From Rhynchonema sp. JSB1_4 (Eukaryota; Nematoda; Chromadorea; Monhysterida; Xyalidae), in contig JASAMV010006961.1 in NCBI GenBank assembly GCA_030248065.1, forward strand, positions 37,685 to 101,684: DNA of 64,000 nucleotides. Direction: 5' to 3'. This document shows, in pieces, positions 47,417 to 56,500 of the stretch; within the stretch, counting starts at the first letter, position 1; each line of letters begins with the position of its first letter. The notes beneath the pieces were generated by a model, which was not told where the DNA came from, searched no databases, and was given only the letters and a program-made list of their open reading frames with translations. A program made the position numbers and the translations under genes.

Positions 47417-47829
47417 AAAACGTTTTTCATGAAATCCGGGCCCCGGGACTTTTAGTCACCGGGCCCCCGTCCCGGGCCAGCACCACGGGGCTTTTAGTCA
47501 CGGGCTCGGGCCCCGGGCCCCCGGGGCTTTTAGCCACCTCATCCCGGGCCCGGGCCCCGGGCCCCCGGGACTTTTAGTCGGTCGGCCAACTATCCACCCG
47601 GACCGATGCCATTGCCGCTGGTCGGCAATCTGCTGCAAGCCGACTTCCAACGACTCGATGAACAACTGGCTGAGTTCGGACGACAATTCGGACCGGTGTT
47701 TCGATTCAATTTCCCGCATCCGATGGTGATCGTCACCGACTATGAGCTGATGCGCGAAGCGTTGGTGAACAATGGTGAGCAGTTGCATGCAAAGGGTGTG
47801 CATGGAGGGAGACAGCAAAACACTCGCGA

Positions 47830-48131
47830 ATACAGTTGTACTGTATGGTAAATTTCTGATTTCGTTGCCTCATGCATTTTTACAGTCGCAGAGAAACTCG
47901 CGTTCGAAGTCGAGGCAGACAACAAGCTCAACACACAGTCAACAAGCCACGCAGCTGGCTCGCGTAATTTATACGTTTCGAATTTTTCAGTCACACAAGC
48001 TGTGTGTGTCAGCTGCGTGGCTTGGTCATTGTGCGTTAGACTTGTTGCCTGCCTCGACTTCGAACGGGAGTTTTCCTGCATCTGTAAAAATAAATGAGGA
48101 TAACGAAATCAGAAATTTACCATACACAAGT
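47830..48131. mobile_element. Foldback MITE filling the P450 intron
   Basis: CTGTATGGTAAATTTCTGAT at the left faces ATCAGAAATTTACCATACA at the right. The match continues through TTTTTACAG/CTGTAAAAA and AACTCGCGTTCGAAGTCGAGGCA/TGCCTCGACTTCGAACG. The element makes up most of the intron 47775-48266. Confidence 0.85.
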
Positions 48132-48349
48132 GACGCTGTCATGTTAGTGTATTTTACGATCGTTACATACTGCATGATAAAAACGAATCCAGTATCTCTG
48201 AGCATGAGCACATTAGGAGGGGTTTGATCGGATTCCCACGGTGAAGTGACAACGACCATTCCATAGGTGACGCGTACTCCGGTCGGCCAGCGACGCCTCT
48301 GTTCAAACTAGTCAGCAACAATTGCGCCGGTTTGATCTTCAGCGAAGGC

Positions 48350-48820
48350 CAGTGGCGCACCTGGGAATGGGCAAATTGGGCAATGCCCAGGGTGTCTCAA
48401 AAGTGCCCACGGGCACAATTTTGCCAAAAGCCCCGGCACAATTTCGGCGATTCACTGAAAATGCCCATGGGCAAAGGCAGTGACGCAACAGCCATATGGG
48501 CACCTTCCCATAGTCAATTGATGTGGTGGTCAATTCAAAAAATTTAGGTCGGAAAATACACAATTGTATAGGAGGTACAAAACCCCCATTTTTCCACAAA
48601 ATATTTTTTTTTTTGGCCATAATGACCAAAATTAGTGTAAAATGGTGGTCTTTGCTTCACAATACTCAAAATTCGCGCGCAAAAATAACGCGAAAAGAAT
48701 AGAAGTTGGTCAAAACACATGAAGTGAAATCGACAAATGTTCGATTTACAATAAATACTAGGTAAAAATGCATTTTTCCAAAGGTGCCCATACTGACTCC
48801 AAAACCTGTGTGCGCCACTG
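48350..48820. mobile_element. hAT element inside P450 exon 2
   Basis: The left tip CAGTGGCGCACCTGGG and right tip TGTGCGCCACTG are inverted. The 8-bp TSD GCGAAGGC is exact (48342-48349 and 48821-48828). Removing the insert joins IFSEG directly to ALWRHN in frame, confirming that the target was coding sequence. Confidence 0.95.
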
Positions 48821-48934
48821 GCGAAGGCGCACTCTGGCGCCACAACCATCACCCAACTCAAATTCGGCTTTGGTCGCGCGTTGATGGAACCGAAGATACT
48901 CAGCGCCACGCAGTCATTGCTGGTTGATATGCAG

Positions 48935-49971
48935 GTGTGGACGAATTCTGTTGTCGTTGACGCAAGTCGTCGGTCTTGCAATGCAGCTGGCTGGAAACTA
49001 CTATGCAACAACGCAAGGCCAAATACCAGCAAGGTTTTCATGAAAACGTGTAGCCTTTGCGCAGCCCCAAAACCCGCAAGAAATGCACACAAGCAAGCGT
49101 TTAGGCTGCATCAACGACAATAACACGAGCCTGCGTTTTGGGCAAAGTGGATGATTCAGACTGAATCCAGGTTTGCCACAGTAGTGCACCATCGGGCATG
49201 CTGTGTAGTGAACTGGTTACTAATCTTTAGGGCGGACTTGGGTTGAACACGGAAATATTTTTTTATTTTTTGCGTTTTCCGGATTCCGATTTCCGGATGA
49301 ATTTTGCGGAACACGGAATTAACCTTCAAATAGATTTCACGTCACTGCGTTTTCAAAGGAACGCAAAACATTTTCGAGTTCTACGTTTTTCATATTTCAT
49401 CCGAAAATATTTCCGGAAACGCACCCGGAAATAAGTCCGCCCTTAAATCCAAGTTCCAATGGCCGAGAAACTATTGTTTATTATTATTCCGTTGCGCACG
49501 TGAACTTCTTTGACATTTGTACTGTCCATTTTATTTCATATTCTGCTCTGCTGTTTCGCAGCAACCACATCGCATGATATTCAAGACACACACAGTTATT
49601 ATTGTATTAAGGTCACGTGCCTGATAAACCGCGGGTCGCATTGAGCGAATATCGAACAAACTGTTGGAATAGACAGTGTCATGTCACCCGACCATCTCCT
49701 CCGGCACATTGTGCGCGTTCATGCCTTTCAAACAGAGTCAGCCAAATGAGCACACCGTTCGCAAGCGCGCGTGCTGGTGTTGTCGATATTTGTATGAAAT
49801 TATCAGCCTGATACTGACAAAATTCATTCGACCATTTTTTATTACCAACAGTTCTGGTTTATGATAAGATCGCAACGAACAGAACACTCTGCGAACAACG
49901 GAAACAGGGTAATTTGGTGATCGACCAACTATAACGTCAACAAGAACAAAAATTTCATAGTGTTATCGAGC
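48935..49971. other. Non-coding stretch between the P450 fragment and RPL34
   Basis: I searched this stretch for the missing P450 C-terminal motifs and found none. It holds one MITE (49229-49443) and the RPL34 3' flank. Confidence 0.5.
49229..49443. mobile_element. Small MITE, 215 bp
   Basis: AGGGCGGACTT at the left and AAGTCCGCCCT at the right are exact inverted repeats, with GAACACGGAAATATTT and AAATATTTCCGG continuing the pairing. A TSD is not clear. Confidence 0.8.
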
Positions 49972-51521
49972 CTATTTCTTCGCACCACCCTTCTGCTTGG
50001 CTTTCACCACTTTTGCTACAATTTTCTGCTCCTCGATCAAAAACGCGCGTACGATCCTGTAATTAATAAAACAAAATTGCGCTCGGCACAATTCAAAGTT
50101 GCGGGTATGCGGAAAAGTACTAAGATCAATTTTTCCACAAGTGAACTTTGCATTGACCAACACGGCTAGCCACGACGATGGACTCCTGATGGTCGTCCTG
50201 GCTTGTTAGCACTTAATAATCCTGGTTTGATTTTCAGCTTGTTTAATTCGTGGTAATTTGGGTACCACCAGTACATATTATGTCCAACGAGCCACTAAAT
50301 TGGCACGACACCAAATGACAGCGTGCCCTGCTTGACCACGAACTATGAGACTCCCTACGGTTGCGGTAAAAGAACCGTTTTTTTTCACGGAAAAATTAAA
50401 CCGACAAAAACCGAAAAGCAACCGGGGCCGGGTTTTTTAACCGAAAATAAATTTCCGTGAAAAAACCCGCCTATATTTTCCCCAGACCACAAAAAATGGT
50501 GTTTTTGGCCTATTTTTATAACTTTTTAACGTTCAAATGTGTGGGAGTGCAGTTGAAAGCACAAAACCTCCAAAATCCAGTGTTTTTGAAAAGTTTCGAT
50601 ATCTCGAATAGAATATCGATCGTGTATTGCTGTAATTCAGAGCAAGTTTTGAGGTTAAGGTACCCCATGTCGGTGACTTAACCTTATGTACTGGTGGAAA
50701 TTTATCCTCCGGCTTTTTCGGTTTTCTTCGTTTTTCCCAAAAATATGAAGAACCGGTACTTTCGCAACCATACTGCTCTCGGAACGAAACGGAGCACGTA
50801 TCAAACAATGCTCAACCTGCCAGACCGGACGATGTACACACAACTGGACATGACATTGCGAGCTGCTTTGCTCCGATGCAAGAAGTACGGACTCAGAATT
50901 TTCACATTTCGTTCAGGAAACCAGAATCGTGGTGCAAATTGCACCCGACGAAAAGAAAAAACCGTGAGAAAACGAACTGACCGTTCCCTGACAGCCTGCG
51001 CACTCAGACAGCCGCCATAAGTGCGTGTGACGGTCTTGTGCCGACGCGACAGCGATTTGAGATGTTTGGGACGCGACGGAGTGATCTGAATTGGTGCGCA
51101 TGTCAGAAGCAATCATCAAGAAAGCAGAGAATTATTTAAAAATTGCCATCAATGACAATAAGGTTTTTTATTTTAAAAATTTTTCAAGTGCAATTGCACC
51201 GATACGGCAGATTGACAGATTTTACGCAAATCTAGACACCAGTGCAACGTGTAAAATTCTAGGTGCAATTCGCAATATAACCTTGTGAGCATTAAGTGCA
51301 AATAAAACCCTTTTTCGCAAATTTTACCAAGAGTGTCTAAAAATCTATGAATAACAACATACCCCCTTGAGTTTGACGCCGGTGTCGCCACATTTGGGGA
51401 TGCTGCCCTTCTTCTTTCGATACAAGAACACCAGCCGACCTCCGGGCGTTTTCGAGACTTTTGTCTTATTGGACTTTGTGTTGTACGGCAGACGTCGACG
51501 ATACGTCAATCGTTGTGGCAT
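49972..51521 (-). CDS. RPL34: 60S ribosomal protein L34
   Basis: RPL34 (eL34) is a structural protein of the cytosolic large ribosomal subunit. Three exons with consistent phases cover the whole protein: 51521-51363 ([20 protein letters not shown], ending GVKLKG), 51085-50982 ([20 protein letters not shown] followed by [15 protein letters not shown]) and 50056-49972 ([20 protein letters not shown], ending GGAKK and TAG). The total is about 115 residues, the usual length. The zinc-binding-like CGVC segment of vertebrates is reduced to a single KCGDTG here. The large second intron (50057-50981) carries an inverted-repeat element. The gene converges on the P450 fragment. Confidence 0.95.
50353..50772. 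mobile_element. Probable inverted-repeat element in RPL34 intron 2
   Basis: TACGGTTGCGGTAAAAGAACCG at about 50357 faces CCGGTACTTTCGCAACCATA ending near 50772. The AT-rich interior resembles the AAAGAACCG elements elsewhere in the window. No TSD was found. Confidence 0.55.
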
Positions 51522-52609
51522 GATTGCTCGATAGGTATTGATCGAAAACGAACGGCTCTGATCGTTACCCAACTACCGTGGATCTGAACGAAGATACAAG
51601 TTCCACGATTGAGCAGGTCTTTTTTTCACTTCGCCACTTGAGATTTCTAATGTGCAGAGTACCCAGCCCACCATACCCCCGCCCCCTCAGGGTTGTTCCT
51701 GGGTAACCAGTTTTTTTAAATGAGCCACTGGCTCATTGGGCAAAATCTACCGGCTCATTTTGAAATCTACTGGCTCACTTAAAAATGAGGTAAAGTATGT
51801 TTTAGCACTAGTACATTGTGTTTTTGGTGCCTTCTGATGCTAAACAAGGTGTTATTGCCTAAAAATAGACTATAATCGTGCGTAGCGCGATAAGTTTCAC
51901 ATTTTCCACCACGGATTGCTAAGAATGGGTCAATCTTGAAGTGTTTTATACAATTTTTGGTTGTGGTCTGCGCGCGCAGAACAGTTTGTATCACATTACG
52001 GTTACTAACAGAGAATGCATTCCATCCTATAAGTTGTGTCTCAAAAATGAGCCACTAAATATCCTGTGAGTCATTAGTTGGACTTAAGTTCGTCGAATCC
52101 GCAAGCTAGTGGAAGCCAGTTAGCGGCCCATTTCCGATACACTGAAGTTCTACTTGTCATTACAGGACAACATACCGTTTTGTACATGCGAACACAACAA
52201 GACGGTATGTTCCCCTCATCCCCTGATAACACAACCAGATGACAAGTGACAGACAAGAGAACAAACGCGCGAAGCGCGAAAATTTTTCAATTTTGGGCTG
52301 TTTGTTACCTTTAGAAAGTGCTTCCTGGGACTGCTTACTGGCTCATTGAAATTCTACTGGCTCACCACTTACTCATTTGCCAAAAGCTACTGGCTCATTT
52401 CAAATTCTTACTGGCTCAATGAATATTTATATATTAAATAAATATAAGTATAAATATAAATATATGTATTAAATATATAAATACCAAATCGGATTCCCCC
52501 CAAATTCTGGGAACAGTACCCCGGTATTTCCCCCTCTTTTTGGCCGCAAGGTACAGTATCTCCCTCTTAGAAGTAGCCACAGCACTGCTACCGTTTATAT
52601 ATATTGGCG
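51522..52609. repeat. Intergenic stretch with TACTGGCTCATTT repeats
   Basis: Several copies of (T)ACTGGCTCATTT occur at 51721-51780 and again at about 52325-52425 in the same orientation. Between them are GCGTAGCGCGAT- and CGCGCGAAGCGCGA-type motifs at about 51890 and 52265. An AT-rich TATAAATA tract follows at about 52425-52480. No gene is seen. Confidence 0.6.
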
Positions 52610-52673
52610 CAGTGGTGTAGCTTACCCAGGCGGGGCGGCAACCTACTGTACCACCAAAAATGTGGGGCGGCAA

Positions 52674-53139
52674 CAGTGTAGTACTTGGTCAGGGTGTTGA
52701 CGATAGATAGATTGGGACCCGAAATGTGTTGACGATAGATAGATGACCCAAGTCCGAAATCTGGGGGGGTCGACCCAGACTTGTTGACGATAGATAGATG
52801 CTGGGGGGGTCGATCGCCAAAAATCAAGGTATAGTATAGTGAACTAAGCAAATAATAATGTGTAAATACTAATGAAAATGTACTTAGATGTACTAAATCC
52901 GCGCGTAGCGCGCGATTTTTTGCCTATTTGGGGTGAAAAATACCGATTTTGAGCCATTTTGAGTCAAAAATGTCAATTTTGGGTTCGAAATGTGTTGACG
53001 ATAGATAGATTGTTCCCAAAATTTGTTGACGATAGATAGATTAGCCCATAAGTGTTGACGATAGACAGATGAAATCAAAAAGTGTTGACGATAGATAGAT
53101 GAATTTAGGGGGGAAGACCCCCCACCAAGTACTACCCTG
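52674..53139 (-). mobile_element. hAT element, family D copy 1, with 18-nt repeats
   Basis: The tips are CAGTGTAGTACTTGG and CCAAGTACTACCCTG, and the exact TSD GGCGGCAA (52666-52673 and 53140-53147) lies in the host's GGCGGCAACC. It holds seven copies of TGTTGACGATAGATAGAT, three near one end and four near the other, with the GCGCGTAGCGCGCG-ATTTTT motif between. No coding potential. Confidence 0.93.
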
Positions 53140-53177
53140 GGCGGCAACCTACCTACTGTACCGGCCGAGCTAGGGGG

Positions 53178-53581
53178 CAGTGTAGTTCCTGGGGGGGGAA
53201 GGGGGTCCCCCCCCTAAGGTACACTAACCGCCGCGACCAAGGTACACTAGTTAGTACACTAACCGCCGCGCCAGGTTCACAAACCGCCTCAATTTTTGCC
53301 TAAAATAGGCATTTTTAGGCCTAAAATGGGCATTTTTAGGCCAAAAATGGGTGATTTCTAGGTCAATGATGTCAAAAGTGGCCAAAATACCCGTTTTATT
53401 GAGAATTTTTTCGAAAAAGGGGCAAAAATCGGTCAAATTTTCTACCTCAAAAAGTGACTTTTTCCTGAATTTGGGTCTTCCCCCCCCCTTCCCCCCCAGG
53501 GAGGTACACTAACCGCCGCACGGAAAAAAGGGGTAGGTACACACGTACACTAACCGCCGCGCCGGACCAGGAACTACACTG
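53178..53581. mobile_element. hAT element, family B copy 2
   Basis: Tips CAGTGTAGTTCCTGG and CCAGGAACTACACTG are inverted, with flanks CTAGGGGG (53170-53177) and CTAGAGGG (53582-53589) matching at 7 of 8. The repeated GTACACTAACCGCCGCG motif is the counterpart of GGGGAAATTAGTGTACC in copy 1. Confidence 0.88.
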
Positions 53582-53748
53582 CTAGAGGGGGAACAAAATT
53601 TTTTAGGTCGAAATATTGAAAAAAATGTGCCCTAACAACGCGTAGCGCGCGATTTTTCGCTTATTTGGAGTGAAAAATACCGATTTTAGACCGTGAGCCA
53701 ACAATCGCAACCAGTGTCCGCCTGGCCTGGGGGGGGGGCGGCGGCGAC

Positions 53749-54217
53749 CAGGGCAGTACTTGGGGGGGGTGGGGGGGTCCCCCCAAATTCATCTATCTAT
53801 CGTCAACACTTTTTGATATCATCTATCTATCGTCAACACTTATGGGCAAATCTATCTATCGTCAACAAATTCTGGGAACAATCTATCTATCGTCAACACA
53901 TTTCGACCCCAAAATGGGTATTTTTGCCTCAAAATGGCTCAAAATCGGTATTTTTTGTCCCAAATGGGCAAAAAATCGCGCGCTACGCGCGGATTTAGTA
54001 CATCTTAGTACATTTTCATTAATGTTTACACATTATTACCTACTTAGTACACTATACTACACCTTGATTTTTGGCGACCCCCCCCCACCATCTATCTATC
54101 GTCAACAAGTTTGGGTCGACCCCCCCCCAGATTTCGGACTTGGGTCATCTATCTATCGTCAACACATTTCGGGTCCCAATCTATCTATCGTCAACACCCT
54201 GACCAAGTACTACACTG
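53749..54217 (+). mobile_element. hAT element, family D copy 2, inverted relative to copy 1
   Basis: The tips are CAGGGCAGTACTTGG and CCAAGTACTACACTG. It carries seven copies of ATCTATCTATCGTCAACA, the complement of the copy 1 repeats, with matching spacing. The flanks are both GGCGGCGAC-like but do not give an exact 8-bp TSD, perhaps because of slippage in the GGC repeat. Confidence 0.85.
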
Positions 54218-54303
54218 GCGCTGGCGGCGACCTACCTACTGTACCAGGATGGAGCGTCGACCTACCTACCTACTGTACCTAGGGGGCTCCCCCCCAGCTA
54301 CAC

Positions 54304-56500
54304 CGAAAGTTTCGGAGTTACTCGAGATACCCCCCAGAGGCCATAAGATACCCCTGCCCTATAGTCCGTCAAAAGGCCGTTTTTGCATGCAATTTTGCTG
54401 CAAAATTGGCCTAAAAATGGGTACTTTTTGACATTTTTGACGAAAATTGGCCTAAAACGACCATTTTGGGGGTTGTGCGCGGAGCGCGCGATTTTTAGGG
54501 GTTCCCAGGTCGAAAAACGCCTATTTTTGCCTTTGAAAAGCAAAGCACAAACCTGCGTTGGTCTCGTTCTTTTGTTTTGGCTGTGCCGCGTTCGGTTGAC
54601 ACATGGAGTTTTGAAATCGATGACACAGAGATGTAAAAAAGCTTTTCCAAATTTTTCTTTTTTAAGACGGTTTGCCGGAGAAAATCGACCATTCTTTGAG
54701 GCAAAATAAGAATTTTAGGCTTTAGGTGCCAAATTGACGCGCTTGGTGAGCTAGTTGAGCCCACCAATTTTTTGCCCCAAACACAGGTTATTTCCTGAGT
54801 TATGGCCATTTTTATATTTTTACCACATGCTCACCTCACACCAAGTGAATCGAAACAGTCCTAACTTTAACTAACCGGAACCGCTATGAAAAATTTCAAA
54901 AGTATTCGTATTCTGGGATCAAGAAGAAGCTTTTTTGGGCACTATTTCCATCAATGGCGGCAGAGGGCGACTCAAAAAGTTGCATTCCAAAACTTTTTTC
55001 CAGATTTTGGTCAATGTTCACACAAAAAAAGTTCTTCACGAACAGTCCGCGCATGAAAAGTGGATGATGGCATCATGTACACAGGACGTTTTTCTACAAG
55101 TTTCACAAAGATATTGAATACCTGAGTGCACAAATGTGTCGTTAAAAAGATACAACCCCGTGAATTCACCACACACCCATCATAAGCACCCAGCGGTGCG
55201 CACGCAGACTACTCAAAATGGGCTCTGCTGTGGGAAATCACATTGTGTCTGGAAGCATGCTTTCGGCAGCGGCACTGCCTAAACAATTACGAGGTTGTGT
55301 GTGTGTGCCCCAATACCTACTCGGAGTCACCGTTAGCAACAGCATGTGGCTACTGCCTCCACAGTACACATAGTGTTGATGTGTAGCCAGGTTGACGCGC
55401 AAAAGCGCAGAGTTGGCGCGCACTACACAATCCGAAATACACCACAAAATTTTCTACACAAGCCAGCGAGCAGGAAAAATGCTCCTGAAAATGCCCCCCG
55501 CTTCCAACAGCAGACAGCTCAACACTCCTGTGATGGCAGGAAGCATGCGGCGAGCCAGCCGAGCTCAACATGTGTCCCTTTTGTGTAAACCATCAATGCA
55601 TGGAAGGGCCGCATCATTTGATGAGATCGTAACAAAAGCGTCACAAAAGTGGCACACCAATCAGACCGCTCAAATTTATTTTTTCGACGAAAGTACACTT
55701 TTTTCATCAATGTGATAAGTGTAACAACAACAATTCAACCAAACATAGTATTAAATCATCGTGATATAAGCAGCAATCCTTCTTTCTCATGAATGGGTCT
55801 TTGCGACCAAAAGCACAATAGCGAAGTTTTTTTTAGCAAGAAATCGGACTTGGTACATCTAGTTCGCCTCACAACAGTGAAAAGATAAAATCAAAATATT
55901 ACAAAATTGGGCAAGGTTGGTGGAATACCAACAGTAAAGATTACAGAAAATCGGACGTATCAATGATCACATCAGTAATACTTTTGGACAGCACAAACTA
56001 GGTGATCTGATTTGCGTTATTATGGCTACGTTTCCAATCCATAGCAACTCGGTGGCTAACCAGAAAATTTTGAACACGAGAGGGAAACATGAAAACAGAG
56101 AAAAGAACAAAAAATAAACGAGAAATGAACAACGATGAAAGAACAAAAACAATTGACATAAACAACGTATTGCAACGTAAAGGAATGATCTTGCAAGTCT
56201 CTCGGAGAGCTGAACCGTGCAAATGACTATTTTTCACACCAAATAAAAATTCCAAAGAACATTGTTATTACCAAACAATCTACTGTAATTCACCCAGCTG
56301 AAGAAAAATTAAATCAATTTCAAATTTTTACAATTTTCCAAATCTAACAGATACCCAAACACAATAAATTGACAAAATGTCGCAATTACACACAAAGAAT
56401 CTCCAGGTCAACAGCAAACAGAACAGCACTGGAGACAAAATTGAAACGCAATAAAATGAAGTAATTTTTTGCAACAAACTTGTAATAATGCAGATTTCGA
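54304..56500. other. Intergenic stretch right of the transposon nest
   Basis: The first 240 bp look like another family C-type interior, with GCGCGGAGCGCGCG followed by ATTTTT near 54476. From about 54550 to 56500 I see no gene; the open frames are short and unlike any family I know. The CPEB1 3' UTR must lie at the right end. Confidence 0.45.

Larger units (their letters stand above)
45845..47583. mobile_element. 1.74-kb element with long GC-rich terminal inverted repeats inside P450 exon 1
   Basis: Both ends read GACCGACTAAAAGTCCCGGG inward. Arms of about 500 bp face each other (45846-46360 and 47080-47583); each holds several GTGACTAAAAGTCCCGGG-type repeats, a tRNA-like segment and a TG/AC-rich stretch. 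A 5-bp duplication GGCCA (45840-45844 and 47584-47588) flanks it, and the sixth base differs. A second, inner inverted pair (ATTGGTCGCACAATGAC at 46709 and its complement at 46967) lies in the centre. No transposase frame was seen. The superfamily is unassigned. Confidence 0.88.
45772..48934 (+). pseudogene. Cytochrome P450, N-terminal part only, interrupted by two transposons
   Basis: Microsomal P450s are heme monooxygenases anchored in the ER. The ATG at 45772 starts a membrane anchor (MLYLIPTVVGLAIYWLYRFY). The coding frame is cut at GGCCA (45840-45844) by a 1.74-kb element and resumes at 47584 with YPPGPMPLPLVGNLLQ, the proline hinge and first strand typical of CYP2-type enzymes. The frame runs to ALVNNG at 47774. 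Exon 2 (from 48267, phase-correct) gives DAYSGRPATPLFKLVSNNC and IFSEG, then is cut by a hAT element (48350-48820) with TSD GCGAAGGC. After it come ALWRHNHH and, in another frame, TQLKFGFGRALMEPKIL, so part of helix C is lost and the frame shifted. A donor at 48934 follows (DMQ|GTGTGG), but no I-helix, ExxR or Cys-heme motif appears before RPL34. I therefore call a decayed fragment. Confidence 0.8.
52610..54303 (+). mobile_element. hAT element, family A copy 3, carrying three nested elements
   Basis: The left tip CAGTGGTGTAGCTTACCCAGG and the following GGCGGGGCGGCAACCTACTGTACC match copy 1 at 9568 once its nested insert is removed. The right end is taken as CCCCCAGCTACACC near 54303, following a CCTACCTACTGTACC block, but it lacks the expected last bases and no TSD was found. 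Inserts lie at 52674-53139, 53178-53581 and 53749-54217. Confidence 0.75.

Noticed and set aside
45845..48820. Programmed DNA elimination (ciliate-like internal eliminated sequences) explaining TSD-flanked inserts in coding DNA
   Set aside because: The affected P450 also has a frameshift and lacks its second half, so ordinary transposon decay of a pseudogene explains the data; no comparable insert breaks the coding sequence of the intact genes.
52674..54217. A CRISPR-like array made of the 18-nt TGTTGACGATAGATAGAT repeats
   Set aside because: Spacing is irregular, the repeats sit within a delimited hAT element with an exact TSD, there are no cas genes, and the genome is eukaryotic.
52610..54303. 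One simple foldback transposon with 460-bp arms
   Set aside because: Exact or near-exact TSDs for the inner pieces show that the inverted symmetry comes from two separate insertions of family D in opposite orientation.
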